DNA from: an uncultured Limnohabitans sp.
Lineage (GTDB): Bacteria > Pseudomonadota > Gammaproteobacteria > Burkholderiales > Burkholderiaceae_C
Assembly: GCA_937928195.1 (NCBI GenBank)
Contig: CALEYZ010000054.1
Location: 1-13,087 of the forward strand
Length of the DNA: 13,087 nucleotides
Direction: 5' to 3'
A model generated the notes under the pieces. The model searched no databases. It worked only from the letters and a program-made list of their open reading frames with translations, and was not told the DNA's origin. The stretch's first letter is position 1; each line of letters starts with the position of its first letter. The translations under genes and the position numbers were made by a program. Below are positions 1 through 7,732 of the stretch, piece after piece.

Positions 1-106
1 CCAGTCCCCCCAACATCAACAGAATCGCGAGTGTCAAAAAAGCGCCCCACGAACGTTTTTTTCGTGAAGTTTTGCTTTTTCGGGCTTTCGGTGCGGGGCG
101 ACTCAA
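1..106 (-). CDS. N-terminus of a membrane-anchored protein, possibly MltG (partial)
   Basis: Read on the minus strand, a frame opens at a TTG at 106-104 and runs off the left edge without a stop. It gives 35 residues: a strongly basic stretch (about residues 7-18, rich in Lys and Arg), then a hydrophobic run from about residue 20 to the edge, as in a single-pass inner-membrane anchor with the N-terminus inside the cell. An AAGGA-like ribosome binding site lies just upstream (near 114-120). No ATG is available in this frame before the hydrophobic segment. It is divergent from ygfZ, with 44 bp between the two starts. The endolytic transglycosylase MltG begins this way and, as I recall, often sits near ygfZ in Burkholderiales; that identity is inference from context, since no catalytic region is visible. 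The frame could also be chance. Confidence 0.4.
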   Translation of the reverse strand, partial: MSRPAPKARKSKTSRKKRSWGAFLTLAILLMLGGL

Positions 107-150
107 ACCTTGATTCCTTTGGGTTTTTCAGAGGAGATCATAATTCAGGC

Positions 151-1140
151 ATGGACCTGATTGAACCTCAACTGAAATTCTCTCCCACTGGCATCGTGAC
201 ACCACCAGATTGGGGCCTTATTTTGGCCGAAGGGGCTGACGCTGGCACCTTTTTGCAGGGTCAGTTAACCAACGATGTCTTGCTGTTGCCTGTGGGGCAA
301 TCACGTTTTGCTGGTTATTGCTCCGCCAAGGGGCGTTTGTTGGCCAGCTTCATCGTCCTCAAGATCAGCAACGAAAAGTTCCTGATGGTTTGTCACAAAG
401 ATTTGCTGCAGGCAATTGTCAAGCGTTTGTCTATGTTTGTGATGCGTGCCAAAGTCAAACTCAGTGATGCCACGACACTTTACGAAATGCGCGGTCTCCT
501 GGGCGATGCAGCAGATCAAGCTTGTTCTGCTCTGACATCCGCCATTGCGTGGCAGACAGCGCAACAAAGTGAGAGCTACTTCATCAAGCTGCACAGCGCA
601 TTCCAATCAGGCTCGCCAGTTTCGAGAATTCTTTGGCTCGGTTTGAAAGACGATGTCGCTACTGATGCATTCTTGAACCAAAACTTGCCCAGCGTGACAG
701 CGGACGACTGGCAACTGGCCGAAATCTTGTCTGGCATCTGCATGGTTCAGGCGGCCACATCAGAAGCTTTTGTGCCGCAGATGCTGAACTACGAATCAGT
801 CGAAGGCGTGAGTTTCAAAAAGGGCTGCTACCCCGGGCAAGAAGTCGTTGCCAGAAGTCAATTCCGTGGCACGCTGAAACGTCGCGCCTACATCGTGTCC
901 TGCACATCCCCCATGCAAGCAGGACAAGAAGTTTTCACATCCGAAGATGCCGAGCAAGCTTGCGGCACCGTGGCCAGTGCGGCCAAGTTGGATGCAAGCG
1001 TGCAGCAGGCTGCTGCGCCATGGTGGGGCATTGTCTCAATGCAGGTCAGCGCCGCGACGCAAGCACTCCATTTGGGCGATGCCAAAGGCCCTCACTTGCA
1101 AGTCAGTGGACTGCCCTACCCGCTGCTTGAAGACATTTAA
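151..1140 (+). CDS. ygfZ: YgfZ/GcvT-like folate-binding protein
   Basis: A 329-residue cytoplasmic protein of the YgfZ family, tetrahydrofolate-binding relatives of the glycine-cleavage T protein. In E. coli YgfZ supports synthesis or repair of Fe-S clusters in enzymes such as MiaB. The signature K-G-C-Y-x-G-Q-E lies at residues 224-231, with the family's key cysteine at 226, followed by the usual arginine-rich segment (R240-R245 region). The N-terminal part has the folate-binding pattern L-Q-G-Q-L-T-N-D (35-42) and a C-S-A-K-G-R-L turn (57-63). The frame is open up to 40 codons further upstream (from 31), but that part is Phe-rich, unlike the family, and overlaps the divergent gene. The ATG at 151 gives normal length; its best Shine-Dalgarno match, GAGGAG at 131-136, is rather far away (14 nt). 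The stop codon overlaps that of the convergent next gene. Confidence 0.93.
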   Translation: MDLIEPQLKFSPTGIVTPPDWGLILAEGADAGTFLQGQLTNDVLLLPVGQSRFAGYCSAKGRLLASFIVLKISNEKFLMVCHKDLLQAIVKRLSMFVMRAKVKLSDATTLYEMRGLLGDAADQACSALTSAIAWQTAQQSESYFIKLHSAFQSGSPVSRILWLGLKDDVATDAFLNQNLPSVTADDWQLAEILSGICMVQAATSEAFVPQMLNYESVEGVSFKKGCYPGQEVVARSQFRGTLKRRAYIVSCTSPMQAGQEVFTSEDAEQACGTVASAAKLDASVQQAAAPWWGIVSMQVSAATQALHLGDAKGPHLQVSGLPYPLLEDI

Positions 1141-1997
1141 ACCAAGGCCAGCGTCATTTCGATGTGGTCAATGCCGGCGTCTTGAAAGACATCGCCGTGT
1201 GCTTTGAAGCCCAGACGTCGGTAAAAACCTTCGGCGCTGCACTGCGCATGCAAGATCACCTGGTGGTCACCACGCTTGCGCGCAGCTTCGACCAATGCAT
1301 CGATCACCATGCGACCCAAAGTCGCCCCACGCAAGGGCTTAGAGACCGCCATGCGCCCAATCTGAGCGACTTTGGGTTGAGGTTGCAGCAATCGGCCTGT
1401 GGCAACCGCTTGGCCTAATTTATTCACAAGCACCGCATGCAATGCGTTGGCATCGTGCTCGTCCCATTCAAGTTCTTGCGGGATTTCTTGCTCCTCTACA
1501 AAAACTTCCGTGCGCAAAGCAGCGGCCAAATCTTTCAACTCATCCCAAGCCCCGACTTTCAAATCCACCACGGGTTGACCGGCTTCGAAAATCAACAAAA
1601 TATTGCGCAAGGCTTCCGGAATGGGCTTAGAAGTTTGCGTCTGAGGATCGGCGAAGACGTAAATCAATTCGCCGCTGATCAGCAATTTGTCACCTCGGAA
1701 AATGCCGGCCTCAAACACCATCGAAGATTTGCCCAGCTTGCTGCATTTCATCCCCACACTTAAATCGTCGTCCATGCGCGCAGAGGCATGGTATTCCAGC
1801 GTGGCTTTTTTGACGTACAACTCGCCACCCAACAAAGGGAAAGCCGTTTCGTAAGGCAGTGCAACACGGCCCCAATAGGCCGTGACAGCGGTGTCGATGT
1901 ACGTTAAGTAATGGCCATTGAAGACAATTTTTTGCATGTCAATCTCGGCCCAACGAACGCGAAGTCGGTGAAAAAATCGGAAATCACTGCGTTTCAT
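1137..1997 (-). CDS. Fusion of hotdog acyl-CoA thioesterase (YbgC/FadM type) and GNAT acetyltransferase
   Basis: A 286-residue two-domain protein. Residues 1-135 form a 4HBT hotdog thioesterase of the YbgC/FadM group: R-W-A-E-I-D at 15-20 with the catalytic-type Asp20, then I-V-F-N-x-x-Y at 24-30. Such enzymes hydrolyse acyl-CoA to free acid and CoA. Residues about 145-286 form a GNAT N-acetyltransferase of the ElaA/YjcF type: R-T-E-V-F-V-E-E-Q at 162-170, an acetyl-CoA-binding segment at 213-235 and F-Y-R-R-L-G-F at 258-264. The phosphate-binding turn reads R-G-A-T-L-G instead of the usual R-G-x-G-x-G. There is no stop or frameshift between the domains, so this is a real fusion. It lies 36 bp downstream of the alpha/beta hydrolase gene, probably in one transcript. 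The start, MKRSDFRF, is the first ATG and leads straight into the hotdog domain. The physiological substrates of both halves are unknown. Confidence 0.9.
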   Translation of the reverse strand: MKRSDFRFFHRLRVRWAEIDMQKIVFNGHYLTYIDTAVTAYWGRVALPYETAFPLLGGELYVKKATLEYHASARMDDDLSVGMKCSKLGKSSMVFEAGIFRGDKLLISGELIYVFADPQTQTSKPIPEALRNILLIFEAGQPVVDLKVGAWDELKDLAAALRTEVFVEEQEIPQELEWDEHDANALHAVLVNKLGQAVATGRLLQPQPKVAQIGRMAVSKPLRGATLGRMVIDALVEAARKRGDHQVILHAQCSAEGFYRRLGFKAHGDVFQDAGIDHIEMTLALV

Positions 1998-2033
1998 TTT
2001 TCAGGTAGCTTTCTCAAAAGATGGCCTTGCCAT

Positions 2034-3005
2034 TCAAATACAGGTGCTGAATGCGCGCTTCAGCGCATGGCCAGCGTCGTCATGGGCCCGGCGCGCTTCA
2101 GGAATCACGCGCCCCATGTTGACAAAGCCATGCACCACGCCGTGGTAAATCTCAAGGTCTACTGCGACACCCGCCATGCGAAGCAGGTCAGCGTAGGCAA
2201 CGCCTTCGTCAACCAAGGGGTCACATTCTGCCAAGCCAATCCATGCAGGCGCAAGCCCGTCATGCCGCTCTGCCAGCATGGGTGCAAAACGCCAATCATC
2301 TCGGTCTTTGGCGTCAATGTAATGGTCAAAGAACCAATCAACCGTGGCTTTGTCCAACATGAAACCTGTGTCATACGTGTGATGCGACGCCGACTCTTGT
2401 CGTGCGGCGGTGCCTGGGTAAATGAGCAACTGCAAAGCCAATTGCAAACCTGCGTCTCTGGCTTGAAGGGCACATACAGCGGCCAAAGTCCCTCCCGCAC
2501 TGTCACCGCCCACCGCCAACGCTTTGCCTTGCAAGCCCAGCGCGCTGGCTGATTGGGCGACCCATTGCAGGGCATCCCACGCATCGTTGGTGGCCACGGG
2601 AAAGCGATGCTCTGGCGATAAGCGGTAGTCCACCGAAATCACGGCACAGTGAGCAATTCGTGCCAATTCGCGGCACAGCACATTGTGCGTTTGAATGCTG
2701 CCGATGGTGAAGCCACCCCCATGAAAATAGACCAAGCATGGCAGAGGTGCACCCTCTGACTTCAAAGCAGGCGCAAACAATCTGGCTTTCACCAGGTGGC
2801 CATCCAGCATGGGGATTTGCAAATCTTCGACACGGGCCATGCGAGGCTCGGGCAGGTCCAGGATGCTGGCCGACATTTCATAAAACAAGCGTGCTTGCTG
2901 TGCCGTTAACAGGTACATGGGGGGACGCCCTGCCCGCTCCATGTTCCGCAGCACCAAACGCATGGCGTCTGTGAGTCGGCTGTGAGGGTTGTGATGTGAA
3001 CTCAT
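2034..3005 (-). CDS. HSL-family alpha/beta hydrolase (esterase/lipase)
   Basis: A 323-residue serine hydrolase of the hormone-sensitive-lipase family (bacterial family IV), expected to cleave carboxylic esters of small or medium acids. The oxyanion-hole motif H-G-G-G-F is at 95-99 and the nucleophile elbow G-D-S-A-G-G at 167-172 (Ser169). The acid is probably Asp262 in C-D-P-L-V-D-E-G and the base His292 in V-H-G-F. Y-R-L-S-P-E-H-R-F-P (127-136) is typical of the family. There is no signal peptide, so it is probably cytoplasmic. The length is normal and all catalytic residues are present. It is first in a minus-strand pair with the thioesterase-GNAT fusion and divergent from the iron alcohol dehydrogenase, with 102 bp between the starts, so the two directions may share control. 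The natural ester is unknown. Confidence 0.93.
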   Translation of the reverse strand: MSSHHNPHSRLTDAMRLVLRNMERAGRPPMYLLTAQQARLFYEMSASILDLPEPRMARVEDLQIPMLDGHLVKARLFAPALKSEGAPLPCLVYFHGGGFTIGSIQTHNVLCRELARIAHCAVISVDYRLSPEHRFPVATNDAWDALQWVAQSASALGLQGKALAVGGDSAGGTLAAVCALQARDAGLQLALQLLIYPGTAARQESASHHTYDTGFMLDKATVDWFFDHYIDAKDRDDWRFAPMLAERHDGLAPAWIGLAECDPLVDEGVAYADLLRMAGVAVDLEIYHGVVHGFVNMGRVIPEARRAHDDAGHALKRAFSTCI

Positions 3006-3107
3006 AAAGGCTTATTTATCGCCAAAGTGACTTTTTCAGGGTTGTGGAGGCTGACTTCAAACGCAGCATGCATTAGAGTTGATCGTAACGCATTCAAAAA
3101 AAACACC
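3006..3107. promoter_or_regulatory. Divergent intergenic region between hydrolase and alcohol dehydrogenase genes
   Basis: This 102-bp gap lies between two divergent starts and must hold signals for both directions. It is AT-richer than the flanking genes, with a run of eight A just before the plus-strand start and a GCATGC palindrome near 3067. I see no convincing pair of -35 and -10 boxes at proper spacing, nor a clear operator, so its role as a promoter region rests on layout alone. The plus-strand start at 3108 has no strong Shine-Dalgarno sequence. Confidence 0.4.
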
Positions 3108-4244
3108 ATGGCTTTCATCAATTACGTCACCCAAATTCAAATCGACTTCGGCGCCATTCAGCTCTTGAAACAAGAGTGCGAGCGCGTTGGCATCCACAAA
3201 CCCCTGATCGTCACCGACCCAGGCGTGAAAGCAGCGGGTATTTTGCAAAAAGCTTTAGACGCACTGACCGGCTTGCACGTTGCGGTATTTGACCAGACGC
3301 CCTCGAATCCCACAGAAACGGCTGTTCGTGCCGCCAGCGACGTTTACAAGGCGCAGGCTTGCGATGGTTTGATTGCTGTTGGTGGCGGCTCCTCCATTGA
3401 CTGCGCCAAATGCGTGGCCATTGCCGTCACCCACGAAGGACCTCTCAAAACTTATGCCACCATTGAAGGCGGCTCGCTCAAAATCACAGACCGTGTGGCG
3501 CCTCTCATTGCGGTTCCCACCACCAGTGGCACCGGCAGCGAAGTGGCGCGCGGTGCCATTTTGATTGTGGACGATGGCCGCAAGCTGGGTTTTCATTCTT
3601 GGTTCATTGTGCCGAAGGCGGCCATTTGCGATCCCGAGCTGACCTTTGGGTTGCCTCCCCTGCTCACGGCCGCAACGGGCATGGATGCTATTGCGCATTG
3701 CATGGAAACATTCATGGCCCCAGCCTTCAATCCACCAGCCGATGGCATTGGCTTGGACGGCTTGCAACGTGCGTGGGCGCATATTGAACGCGCCACAAAA
3801 AATGGTCAAGACAAAGAGGCACGCATGCACCTCATGAGCGCTTCCATGCAAGGGGCCATGGCATTTCAAAAGGGGCTTGGTTGTGTGCACTCCTTAAGCC
3901 ACAGCTTGGGCGGCGTCAATCCACGCCTGCACCATGGCACCCTGAACGCCATGTTCTTGCCTGCCGTGGTTCAGTTCAACGCTGTTGCTGAATCTGTGCA
4001 AAAAGAAAACCGTTTGAATCGCATGGCGCAAGTGATGGGCTTGTCTTCGGGGGCTGACATTCCTCAAGCCATTCAAGACATGAGTGCTCGCTTGGGCCTG
4101 CCCTCAGGTTTGAAAGCAATGGGCGTGACCGAAACGCAATTTGACGCGGTCATTCACGGCGCTATGGCCGACCATTGCCACAAAACCAACCCCCGCATTG
4201 CCACACCCGATGAATACCGCGAGATGCTGTTGGCCTCGATGTAA
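3108..4244 (+). CDS. Iron-containing alcohol dehydrogenase
   Basis: A 378-residue group III (Fe-ADH) oxidoreductase, interconverting an alcohol and an aldehyde or ketone with NAD(P). The nucleotide-binding motif G-G-G-S-S-I-D-C-A-K is at 92-101 and the family signature T-T-S-G-T-G-S-E at 138-145. Metal ligands are visible as Asp193 and His197 (G-M-D-A-I-A-H), His261 (C-V-H-S-L-S-H) and a histidine of H-H-G (275-276, most likely His276). The frame is open 27 codons further up, but the ATG at 3108 (MAFINYVT) gives the normal family N-terminus. It is a single plus-strand gene: divergent from the hydrolase and directly abutting the convergent patatin gene with no intergenic base. The full set of ligands suggests an active metal enzyme. 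The substrate is not readable; class members act on short alcohols, 1,3-propanediol, lactaldehyde or 4-hydroxybutyrate. Confidence 0.93.
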   Translation: MAFINYVTQIQIDFGAIQLLKQECERVGIHKPLIVTDPGVKAAGILQKALDALTGLHVAVFDQTPSNPTETAVRAASDVYKAQACDGLIAVGGGSSIDCAKCVAIAVTHEGPLKTYATIEGGSLKITDRVAPLIAVPTTSGTGSEVARGAILIVDDGRKLGFHSWFIVPKAAICDPELTFGLPPLLTAATGMDAIAHCMETFMAPAFNPPADGIGLDGLQRAWAHIERATKNGQDKEARMHLMSASMQGAMAFQKGLGCVHSLSHSLGGVNPRLHHGTLNAMFLPAVVQFNAVAESVQKENRLNRMAQVMGLSSGADIPQAIQDMSARLGLPSGLKAMGVTETQFDAVIHGAMADHCHKTNPRIATPDEYREMLLASM

Positions 4245-5333
4245 TCAGAGGTCTTGCACGCAGGCCATGTCTGGCTTTTGAAGCCAGGCCGCAAATTCGT
4301 CTGCCAGTTGTTGACTGGCCGATGTGGCGGCATTCCAAACTTTGACCCGCGCCTGCAAATCTTGGCCGTAAGTGGCAAAGTCAGTACGATCGGGCAGCTT
4401 GCCATTGGGCAGTGTTGCAACCCATTCTGGATTGGGCGCCAAAACAAGGGTGTTGTCTAAAAACCGGGTGGCTTTGTGTCGCCATTTCAAAGCCTTGTCC
4501 AACCAACCTGGCACAAGCGCTTTTTGAAAATGCGGGTACAGCACCAAGCCGCCTTGACCAGCCTGCGGGGTTTTCCAATTCAGATGCAAGTGGTAGTCGG
4601 TGATGCCACCATCCCAGTAGGCGCCATGCGGTGCACCTTCAATGTCATGGACTGCTTTCAAGACAAAGGGAATTGCGCAACTGGCTTGGAGCACGTCCAT
4701 GAAATTGGAATGCGTTAAAGACAAATGCCGTGTGGCGTAATCCTGCGTGTCAAACGGCAGTGCCCCCGCCGAGGAAAACACCACCCGTTCCAACGACGCG
4801 CCCATGGCCTTGCGGCTCATCAAGTTGCTCAAAAATGCACCGCCATAACCCAATGGACTTAGAACGGTGTGCTCACGACTGAGCAGACCCTTGCCGCGGG
4901 AGGCCAACACATGCAAGCGAAAACGAGGATGGTTCAACAACGGCGCAATCAAGCCCCCATAAAACAAATCTAAATTCTCGCGAAACGATTCGCTCACTTG
5001 TTGAGCGCTGGGAAATTTTTGACCTGGCTTCAGTTCGTAGTGCTGATGGACATAGTCATGTTCCAGCCTCAGCAGTCCTGCTTTGCTGTCAGGCAAACAA
5101 GCTGTCGCCATGCGCCAAGCGCCAATCGAGGCGCCAACCAAATCAATGGCTTGTTCACTGGAAGGCAACCACTCATTGAACAAAAACCGATCGAGCGGCC
5201 CCAATATCAAACCTTTGGGCCCGCCTGCTGCAGCAGGAATCACACCGACATCGGATGCACTCAACCCATGCGAAGCAAGGTATTGCTTGGCTTGAGGACC
5301 GGCATAGATGGCGAGTGCTTTCATGGGATGCAT
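4245..5333 (-). CDS. Patatin-like phospholipase
   Basis: A 362-residue patatin-family lipid acyl hydrolase. The glycine-rich oxyanion loop A-A-A-G-G-P-K-G is at 34-41, the nucleophile motif G-A-S-I-G at 67-71 (Ser69), and the second member of the Ser-Asp dyad in D-G-G at 241-243 (Asp241). All key residues are intact. Members release fatty acids from phospholipids or other lipids. No signal peptide or membrane segment is evident. Its ATG overlaps the stop codon of tex by one base (TGATG at 5335-5331), so translation is probably coupled to tex. A second ATG three codons later (5324-5322) is also possible. The gene ends directly against the convergent alcohol dehydrogenase with no terminator-sized gap. 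What a lipase does beside Tex is unknown; shared transcription may only reflect gene packing. Confidence 0.9.
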   Translation of the reverse strand: MHPMKALAIYAGPQAKQYLASHGLSASDVGVIPAAAGGPKGLILGPLDRFLFNEWLPSSEQAIDLVGASIGAWRMATACLPDSKAGLLRLEHDYVHQHYELKPGQKFPSAQQVSESFRENLDLFYGGLIAPLLNHPRFRLHVLASRGKGLLSREHTVLSPLGYGGAFLSNLMSRKAMGASLERVVFSSAGALPFDTQDYATRHLSLTHSNFMDVLQASCAIPFVLKAVHDIEGAPHGAYWDGGITDYHLHLNWKTPQAGQGGLVLYPHFQKALVPGWLDKALKWRHKATRFLDNTLVLAPNPEWVATLPNGKLPDRTDFATYGQDLQARVKVWNAATSASQQLADEFAAWLQKPDMACVQDL

Positions 5334-7732
5334 CAGCCTTTGTTTTGCAACTTGGCAAACGCAGACGCCATGGCGCTTTGACCTAAGTGGCCAGACTGCG
5401 TTGGACCCTGAGAACGTTGGTGATGATGGCTTTGACGAGGCCCGCCTTCAAATTTATTTTCTCGCCCCCGTTGAGCACCGGAAGGCGCTGCGTCACCCAG
5501 CTTCATGGTGAGGCCAATGCGTTTGCGCGCTACATCCACCTCGGTCACTTTAACTTTGACAATGTCGCCGGTCTTCACCACTTCACGTGCATCGGTAATG
5601 AACTTGTTGCTCAGTTGGCTGACGTGCACCAAACCATCTTGGTGAACACCCAAATCAACGAAGGCGCCAAAGGCCGCCACATTGCTGACCGTGCCTTCCA
5701 AAATCATGCCCTCTTTCAAATCTCGAATGTCATCGACACCGTCGTTGAAGCGCGCCACTTTGAAATCGGGTCGTGGGTCACGGCCTGGCTTTTCCAATTC
5801 CACCAAGATGTCTTTGACCGTGATCACGCCAAATTTGTCATTGGCAAACAATTCAGGCCGCAAGCTTTTGAGCATGTCAGCACGGCCCATCACATTCTCA
5901 ACGGGTTGCGCTACCTTGGCCATGATGGCTTCCACCACAGGATATGTTTCAGGGTGCACACCCGTCATGTCCAAAGGATTGTCGCCACCGCGAATGCGCA
6001 AGAAACCGGCACTTTGCTCAAAAGTCTTGGCGCCCAGCCCCGTTACTTTCAGCAAGTCTTGACGGTTCTTGAAAGCACCATTGGCCTCACGCCAACGCAC
6101 CACCGACTTGGCCACGCCACCAGACAAGCCCGATACACGGGACAGCAAGGGCACGCTGGCGGTGTTCAGATCGACGCCGACGGCATTCACGCAATCCTCG
6201 ACCACAGCCTCGAGTGTGCGAGCCAGTTCAGTTTGGTTCACGTCGTGTTGGTACTGACCCACGCCAATTGACTTGGGATCAATCTTGACCAACTCCGCCA
6301 AGGGGTCTTGCAAGCGGCGCGCAATGCTGGCCGCACCGCGCAAGCTGACATCCACATCGGGCATCTCTTGGCTGGCAAATTCGCTGGCCGAATACACCGA
6401 GGCGCCCGCCTCACTCACCACAACTTTTTGAATTTCAGGGCTGTCTGGTGTTTTCAGTTGTTTGATAAGGTCAGCGGCCAGTTTGTCGGTTTCGCGGCTG
6501 GCCGTGCCATTGCCGATGGCAATCAAATTCACGCCGTGCTTTTGGCACAGTTTGTTCAGAGTGTGGAGTGAGCCATCCCAATCTTTGCGGGGCTCGTGCG
6601 GGTACACCGTGGCGGTTTCAACCAGCTTGCCCGTGTGATCGACCACGGCAACTTTCACACCGGTGCGGATGCCTGGGTCGAGGCCCAAGACCACGCGCGG
6701 ACCGGCAGGTGCCGCCAACAACAAATCACGCAAGTTGTCTGCAAAAACTTTGATGGCCACTTTTTCGGCTTCTTCACGAAGGCGTGCAAAGAGGTCGCGT
6801 TCCAAAGACAAACTGAGCTTGACGCGCCATGTCCATAAAACGGTTTTGCGAATCAGGTCATCTGATGGCCTGGCGCTGTGTGACCAACCAAGGTGCAAGG
6901 CAATGCGTCCTTCTGCCAAAGCGCTGGCCGCTTGGGCGGCTGCCGTCGCCGTTAAAGGTGCAGCACTGGCATTGAGGGCTTCAGGCTCTGGCAAGGACAA
7001 CTTGGCGTCCAAAAATTCCAGCGCACGCCCTCGAAAAACAGCCAATGCACGGTGTGACGGTACGCGGCCGATCGGCTCGCTGTAATCAAAGTAGTCTCTG
7101 AACTTGGCCACTTCGGCTTGGTTCTCATCTTTGCCGTTGCTCAAGTGGCTGGTGAACAAGCCCTCTTTCCAGAGCCACTCACGCAAAGCTTGAATGAGAG
7201 ACGCATCTTCGGCCCAACGTTCAGACAAGATGTCGCGCACACCATCCAGCACCGCCCCCACGGTCGAAAAGTCGGCCCCTTCGATGGCATCGGCAGGCTT
7301 CAAATAAGCTTGCGCCTCGTCTTGAGGATTGAGTGAGGGGTTGGCCCACAAAGCATCGGCCAAAGGCTCAATGCCAGCTTCTTTGGCAATCATGCCCTTG
7401 GTTCTGCGCTTGGGCTTGAAAGGCAAGTACAAGTCTTCTAGGTCTTGCTTGGTGGCCGCTTGGTCAATGGCCAGTTGCAATTCGGGTGTGAGCTTGCCTT
7501 GATCGGCAATGCTTTTGAGAATGGTGGCGCGTCGCTCTTCCATCTCACGCAAGTAACCCAGACGGTACTCAAGTTCACGCAATTGGATGTCGTCTAGCCC
7601 ACCGGTGACTTCTTTGCGGTAACGGGCGATGAACGGCACGGTCGCGCCGCCGTCTAACAAACTCACGGCCGCCTGAACTTGGTCAGGACGGATTTTGATT
7701 TCAGTGGCCAATTGGCCCAATATTTTCTGCAT
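5333..7732 (-). CDS. tex: Transcription accessory protein Tex (S1 RNA-binding)
   Basis: A 799-residue Tex/YhgF protein, a conserved cytoplasmic nucleic-acid-binding factor implicated in transcription and gene expression control. Domains in order: helical Tex N-terminal region (about 1-330, with V-P-F-I-A-R-Y-R-K at 32-40); YqgF/RNase H-like domain (about 346-470, beginning V-V-L-G-L-D-P-G-I-R-T-G); helix-hairpin-helix region (about 520-580, with L-S-G-G-V-A-K and T-G-L-G-A-K-T-F); and an S1 domain (about 675-745, G-T-V-S-N-V-A-A-F-G-A-F-V-D-L). A basic, His/Gln-rich tail follows and ends with the family's A-M-A-S-A-F-A-K-L. Length is normal. MQKI is the usual start, though an inverted repeat sits directly before it and the only Shine-Dalgarno-like bases (ACGAG) touch the ATG. 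It lies 68 bp downstream of the SDR gene and overlaps the patatin start by one base. Confidence 0.97.
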   Translation of the reverse strand: MQKILGQLATEIKIRPDQVQAAVSLLDGGATVPFIARYRKEVTGGLDDIQLRELEYRLGYLREMEERRATILKSIADQGKLTPELQLAIDQAATKQDLEDLYLPFKPKRRTKGMIAKEAGIEPLADALWANPSLNPQDEAQAYLKPADAIEGADFSTVGAVLDGVRDILSERWAEDASLIQALREWLWKEGLFTSHLSNGKDENQAEVAKFRDYFDYSEPIGRVPSHRALAVFRGRALEFLDAKLSLPEPEALNASAAPLTATAAAQAASALAEGRIALHLGWSHSARPSDDLIRKTVLWTWRVKLSLSLERDLFARLREEAEKVAIKVFADNLRDLLLAAPAGPRVVLGLDPGIRTGVKVAVVDHTGKLVETATVYPHEPRKDWDGSLHTLNKLCQKHGVNLIAIGNGTASRETDKLAADLIKQLKTPDSPEIQKVVVSEAGASVYSASEFASQEMPDVDVSLRGAASIARRLQDPLAELVKIDPKSIGVGQYQHDVNQTELARTLEAVVEDCVNAVGVDLNTASVPLLSRVSGLSGGVAKSVVRWREANGAFKNRQDLLKVTGLGAKTFEQSAGFLRIRGGDNPLDMTGVHPETYPVVEAIMAKVAQPVENVMGRADMLKSLRPELFANDKFGVITVKDILVELEKPGRDPRPDFKVARFNDGVDDIRDLKEGMILEGTVSNVAAFGAFVDLGVHQDGLVHVSQLSNKFITDAREVVKTGDIVKVKVTEVDVARKRIGLTMKLGDAAPSGAQRGRENKFEGGPRQSHHHQRSQGPTQSGHLGQSAMASAFAKLQNKG

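Noticed and set aside
31..150. N-terminal extension of ygfZ by 40 codons
   Set aside because: The added residues are Phe-rich, do not resemble the family and overlap a likely divergent gene; ATG 151 gives a normal N-terminus.
1865..1884. 7-bp inverted repeat (CACGGCC / GGCCGTG) in the thioesterase-GNAT gene
   Set aside because: Short, inside coding sequence and without a T-run; expected by chance at this scale.
2051..2068. 6-bp inverted repeat (ATGCGC / GCGCAT) near the 3' end of the hydrolase gene
   Set aside because: Too short and inside coding sequence; no T-run for termination on the minus strand.
1911..2552. Plus-strand open frame of 213 codons opposite the hydrolase
   Set aside because: Crosses two real minus-strand genes and their gap; no family features.
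5224..5237. Perfect 14-bp palindrome CCTGCTGCAGCAGG in the patatin gene
   Set aside because: It encodes the conserved P-A-A-A-G-G of the oxyanion loop, and repeated Ala codons give this symmetry easily.
5387..6271. Long plus-strand open frame of 294 codons opposite tex
   Set aside because: It lies wholly antisense to a clear Tex protein; the translation is His/Gln-rich and has no recognisable domain, as expected of a shadow frame.
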